Assembly: GCA_963770635.1 (NCBI GenBank)
Contig: CAVYQI010000004.1
Span: 124,001 to 188,000, forward strand
Direction of reading: 5' to 3'
Length of the DNA stretch: 64,000 nt
Source: DASZIT01 sp963770635
GTDB lineage: Bacteria; Actinomycetota; Acidimicrobiia; Acidimicrobiales; RAAP-2
Shown here: piece after piece, positions 62,061 to 64,000 of the stretch
How positions within the stretch are numbered: position 1 is the stretch's first letter
Layout of the letters: each line of letters begins with the position of its first letter
Notes under the pieces: model-generated
What the model was told of the DNA's origin: nothing
Databases searched by the model: none
Seen by the model: only the letters and a program-made list of their open reading frames with translations
Program-made: the position numbers and the translations under genes

Positions 62061-63479
62061 ATGGAGCTCAGCGAGATCGACCTGATCGACTCGAGGAACT
62101 TCGTCGCTGCCGTCCCCCACGAGTGGTTCGCCGAGCTCCGCCGCGAGGCCCCGGTGTACTGGCACGAGGAGCCCGACGGGCCGGCGCGGGTTCTGGTCCG
62201 TGACCAAGTACGACGACTGCGTGACCGTGAACCGCGACTACGAGCACTTCTCCTCGGCCACGGGCCACCTCGCTGTGGGAGATGCCCGAGGAGCAGCTGC
62301 GCCAGCAGCTGATGATGCTCAACATGGACCCGCCCCTGCACACCCGCTACCGGCGTCTGGTGAACAAGGGCTTCACCCCCCGCATGGTACTCGCTCGAGG
62401 AGAAGATGCCACAACCGACGACATCATCGACGCCGTCATCGAGAAGGGACGGCCGACTTCGTCACCGACATCTCGGCCGAGCTCCCGCTGCAGGTCATCG
62501 CCGATCTCCTCGGCGTCCCCCAGGCCGACCGCCACCACATGTTCGACTGGTCCAACCGGATGATCGGCCAGGAGGACCCCGAGTTCCCGACCAACGCCGA
62601 GGTGGCCGAGCAGGCGGCCATCGAGCTCTTCACCTACGCCGCCGAGCTGTTCGCGAAGAAGCAGGCCGACCCCCCCGACGACCTCATGAGCGTGCTGACC
62701 CACTCGAGGTCGACGGCGACAGCTCTCGGAGCTCGAGCTCGAGCTGTTCTTCCTGCTGCTCACCGTGGCCGGCAACGAGACGACGCGCAACCTGATCTCG
62801 GGGGCGATGCACGCCTTCTTCGAGCACCCCGACCAGTGGCAGCGGCTGCTCGCCGACCGCTCGCTGCTGCCGACGGCCATCGACGAGATGCTGCGCTACG
62901 TCACCCCGGTCATGAACTTCCGCCGCCAGACGACCGGGACCGGGAGATCCGCGGCCAGCAGATCGCCGAAGGGGACCAAAGGTCGTCTTCTTCCACATCT
63001 CGGCCAACCGCGACGAGGACATCTTCGAGAACCCCGACACGTTCGACATCGGCCGCTCCCCCAACCCCCACATGGCCTTCGGTGGCGGCGGCCCGCACTT
63101 CTGCCTGGGGACGAACCTGGCCCGCATGGAGATCCGGGTCATGTTCCAGCACCTCCTCGACCGCATGCCCGACATCCGCCTCGACGGCGAGGTCCAGCGG
63201 CTCCAGTCGGCGTTCATCAACGGGGTGAAGCACCTCCCGATCTCGTTCTCGGCGTCGGCGCCGGTGGCCGGGCCGACCGTCGGGTCCAGCTCCTCCCGTG
63301 GCACGACACTTCGAGGGCTCGAATTGGTGCCACCTTCGAGCGACTCCGTTCCGGCCATTCGCTCAAAGCTGAGATCGAGCGGGACCTCGAGCGACGTCCT
63401 GCCCCCGGTGAACCCGGTACTCGTCCCAACTAGCCCCCTTCGGAAGCGGTCTCTGCCCTGCGATTTCACCAAGCGGTGA
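62061..63479 (+). CDS. cyp125: CYP125-like cytochrome P450, frameshifted, with C-terminal extension
   Basis: CYP125 oxidises the C26/C27 methyl of cholesterol-type side chains. The pieces show MELSEIDLIDSRNFVAAVPHEWFAELRREAPVYWHEE, VTVNRDYEHFSSATGH, LMMLNMDPPLHTRYRRLVNKGFTPRM, DISAELPLQVIADLLGVPQADRHHMFDWSNRMIGQEDPEF, the I-helix LTVAGNETTRN, ExxR-type EMLRYVTPV, and the haem loop FGGGGPHFCLGTNLAR. NGVKHLPISFS resembles the CYP125 end, but the frame continues some 60-70 residues, so the native stop is probably lost. The ATG has GGAGG upstream. About four frame changes are needed. Confidence 0.8.
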
Positions 63480-64000
63480 CGTTCCTGCCCATCGACCAGT
63501 CAGCTGGCCAAGGCCGCGGCCAGCGAGAGGGCTACGCCGGCATCTACGTGTCGGACCACATGTTCTTCCCCCGGGATCGGCAGTCGCGCTACACGTACTC
63601 GAAGGCCCCCGACGGTTCGCCGTTCTGGGACCCGGAGACGGACTGGCCCGACCCGAGGTGCCTCATCTCGGCCATGGCGGCGGTCACCACCAACCTGACC
63701 TTCACGACCGGGGTCTACATCGCCCCGGCGCGCGACCTCATGACGGTGGCCAAGCAGGTGGGCACCGCCGCGGTGCTGTCCACGCCGGGTCCGGCTCGGG
63801 GTCGGGGTCGGGTGGTGCGAGGAGGAGTTCGTCCACCGGGCAGGACTTCCACACCCGGGGCAAGCGGCTCGACGACATGATCCCGGCGCTGCGGGCCGTG
63901 TGGGCCGGAGGCTGGGTCGAGTACCACGGGCCGTACTACGACGTGCCCCCCTGCCGATGGAGCCCTCCCCCACCCTTCCGATCCCGATCCTCTGCGGCGG
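63476..64000 (+). CDS. Luciferase-like (LLM) oxidoreductase, 3' end outside the window
   Basis: The N-terminal part of an LLM-class flavin- or F420-dependent enzyme is visible: GYAGIYVSDHMFFPRDRQSRYTYSKAPDGSPFWDPETDWPDPRCLISAMAAVTTNLTFTTGVYIAPARDLMTVAKQVGTAAVLS, then, in shifted frames, RGKRLDDMIPALRAVWAGGWVEYHGPYYDVPP. The GTG used overlaps the P450 stop as GTGA, but a CTG 18 nt upstream would give LRFHQAVTFLP, closer to usual LLM starts. Downstream of the CYP125-like gene on the same strand. Frame changes continue to the window end. Confidence 0.72.

Overview
The window is high-GC DNA from an actinobacterium. The content fits the class Acidimicrobiia or a related deep actinobacterial lineage, but this is inferred from gene content because there is no rRNA. 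The evidence is a PafB/PafC pair, an HU protein with a mycobacterial-style Lys/Ala tail, the F420 gene fbiD, several luciferase-like oxidoreductases, class III cyclase architecture, mycobacterial-type steroid genes, and a type IV pilus (T4P) system without secretin or pilotin. No rRNA, tRNA, CRISPR array, integrase or insertion sequence was recognised.

Layout. 1-5.6 kb: housekeeping and cofactor genes (VOC protein fragment, cobQ, class III cyclase, gpsA, fbiD, LmbE-type deacetylase). 5.6-11.5 kb: HU gene with an H1-like tail, a convergent pair made of a soluble TraG/VirD4-like ATPase and a helicase-less MobF relaxase, then pafC and pafB. 11.5-13.9 kb: ctaG-like gene and a carboxyltransferase. 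13.9-22.3 kb: T4P cluster 1 (two near-identical pilins, frameshifted pilC, a PilT with an extra N-terminal domain, pilB, and a divergent prepilin peptidase lacking a catalytic Asp). 22.4-26.3 kb: small and Pro-rich unknown proteins, moaC, an fmdB-type zinc ribbon, a second pilT. 26.4-29.9 kb: methylmalonate-semialdehyde dehydrogenase, alpha/beta hydrolase, amidohydrolase. 30.2-32.7 kb: T4P cluster 2 (fused PilM-PilN, PilO). 33.2-41.7 kb: tldE/tldD, thioesterase, VapBC-type module 1, transglutaminase, MFS gene, dxs. 41.8-50.8 kb: FadD19-like and FadD17-like ligases, a luciferase-like oxidoreductase, and a monooxygenase-tetR-hydrolase operon. 50.9-56.7 kb: aldo/keto reductase, aquaporin, toxin-antitoxin module 2, dienelactone hydrolase, MBL-fold protein, Fic protein. 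56.8-64 kb: an igr-like steroid side-chain operon (ltp2, chsH1, fadE28-, chsH2-, fadE29-like) divergent from a CYP125-like P450 and a further luciferase-like gene.

Three themes stand out. First, fadD19-like, the luciferase-like/fadD17-like pair and the igr-like/cyp125-like pair each have a palindrome matching, or one base from, the KstR consensus TNNAACNNGTTNNA, so the last third of the window looks like a steroid (cholesterol-type) catabolic regulon. Second, the T4P genes form two blocks with unusual architectures and a perfect GGGACTWWAGTCCC palindrome. Third, several operators (both toxin-antitoxin modules, the monooxygenase operon, fic) are visible as clean inverted repeats.

Quality note. 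Single-base frameshifts break pilC, pilM-N, the MFS gene and the fadD19-like gene, and frameshifts become dense after about 56.7 kb, where each protein must be pieced together from several frames. Whether that is sequence error or real decay cannot be settled from the sequence alone.
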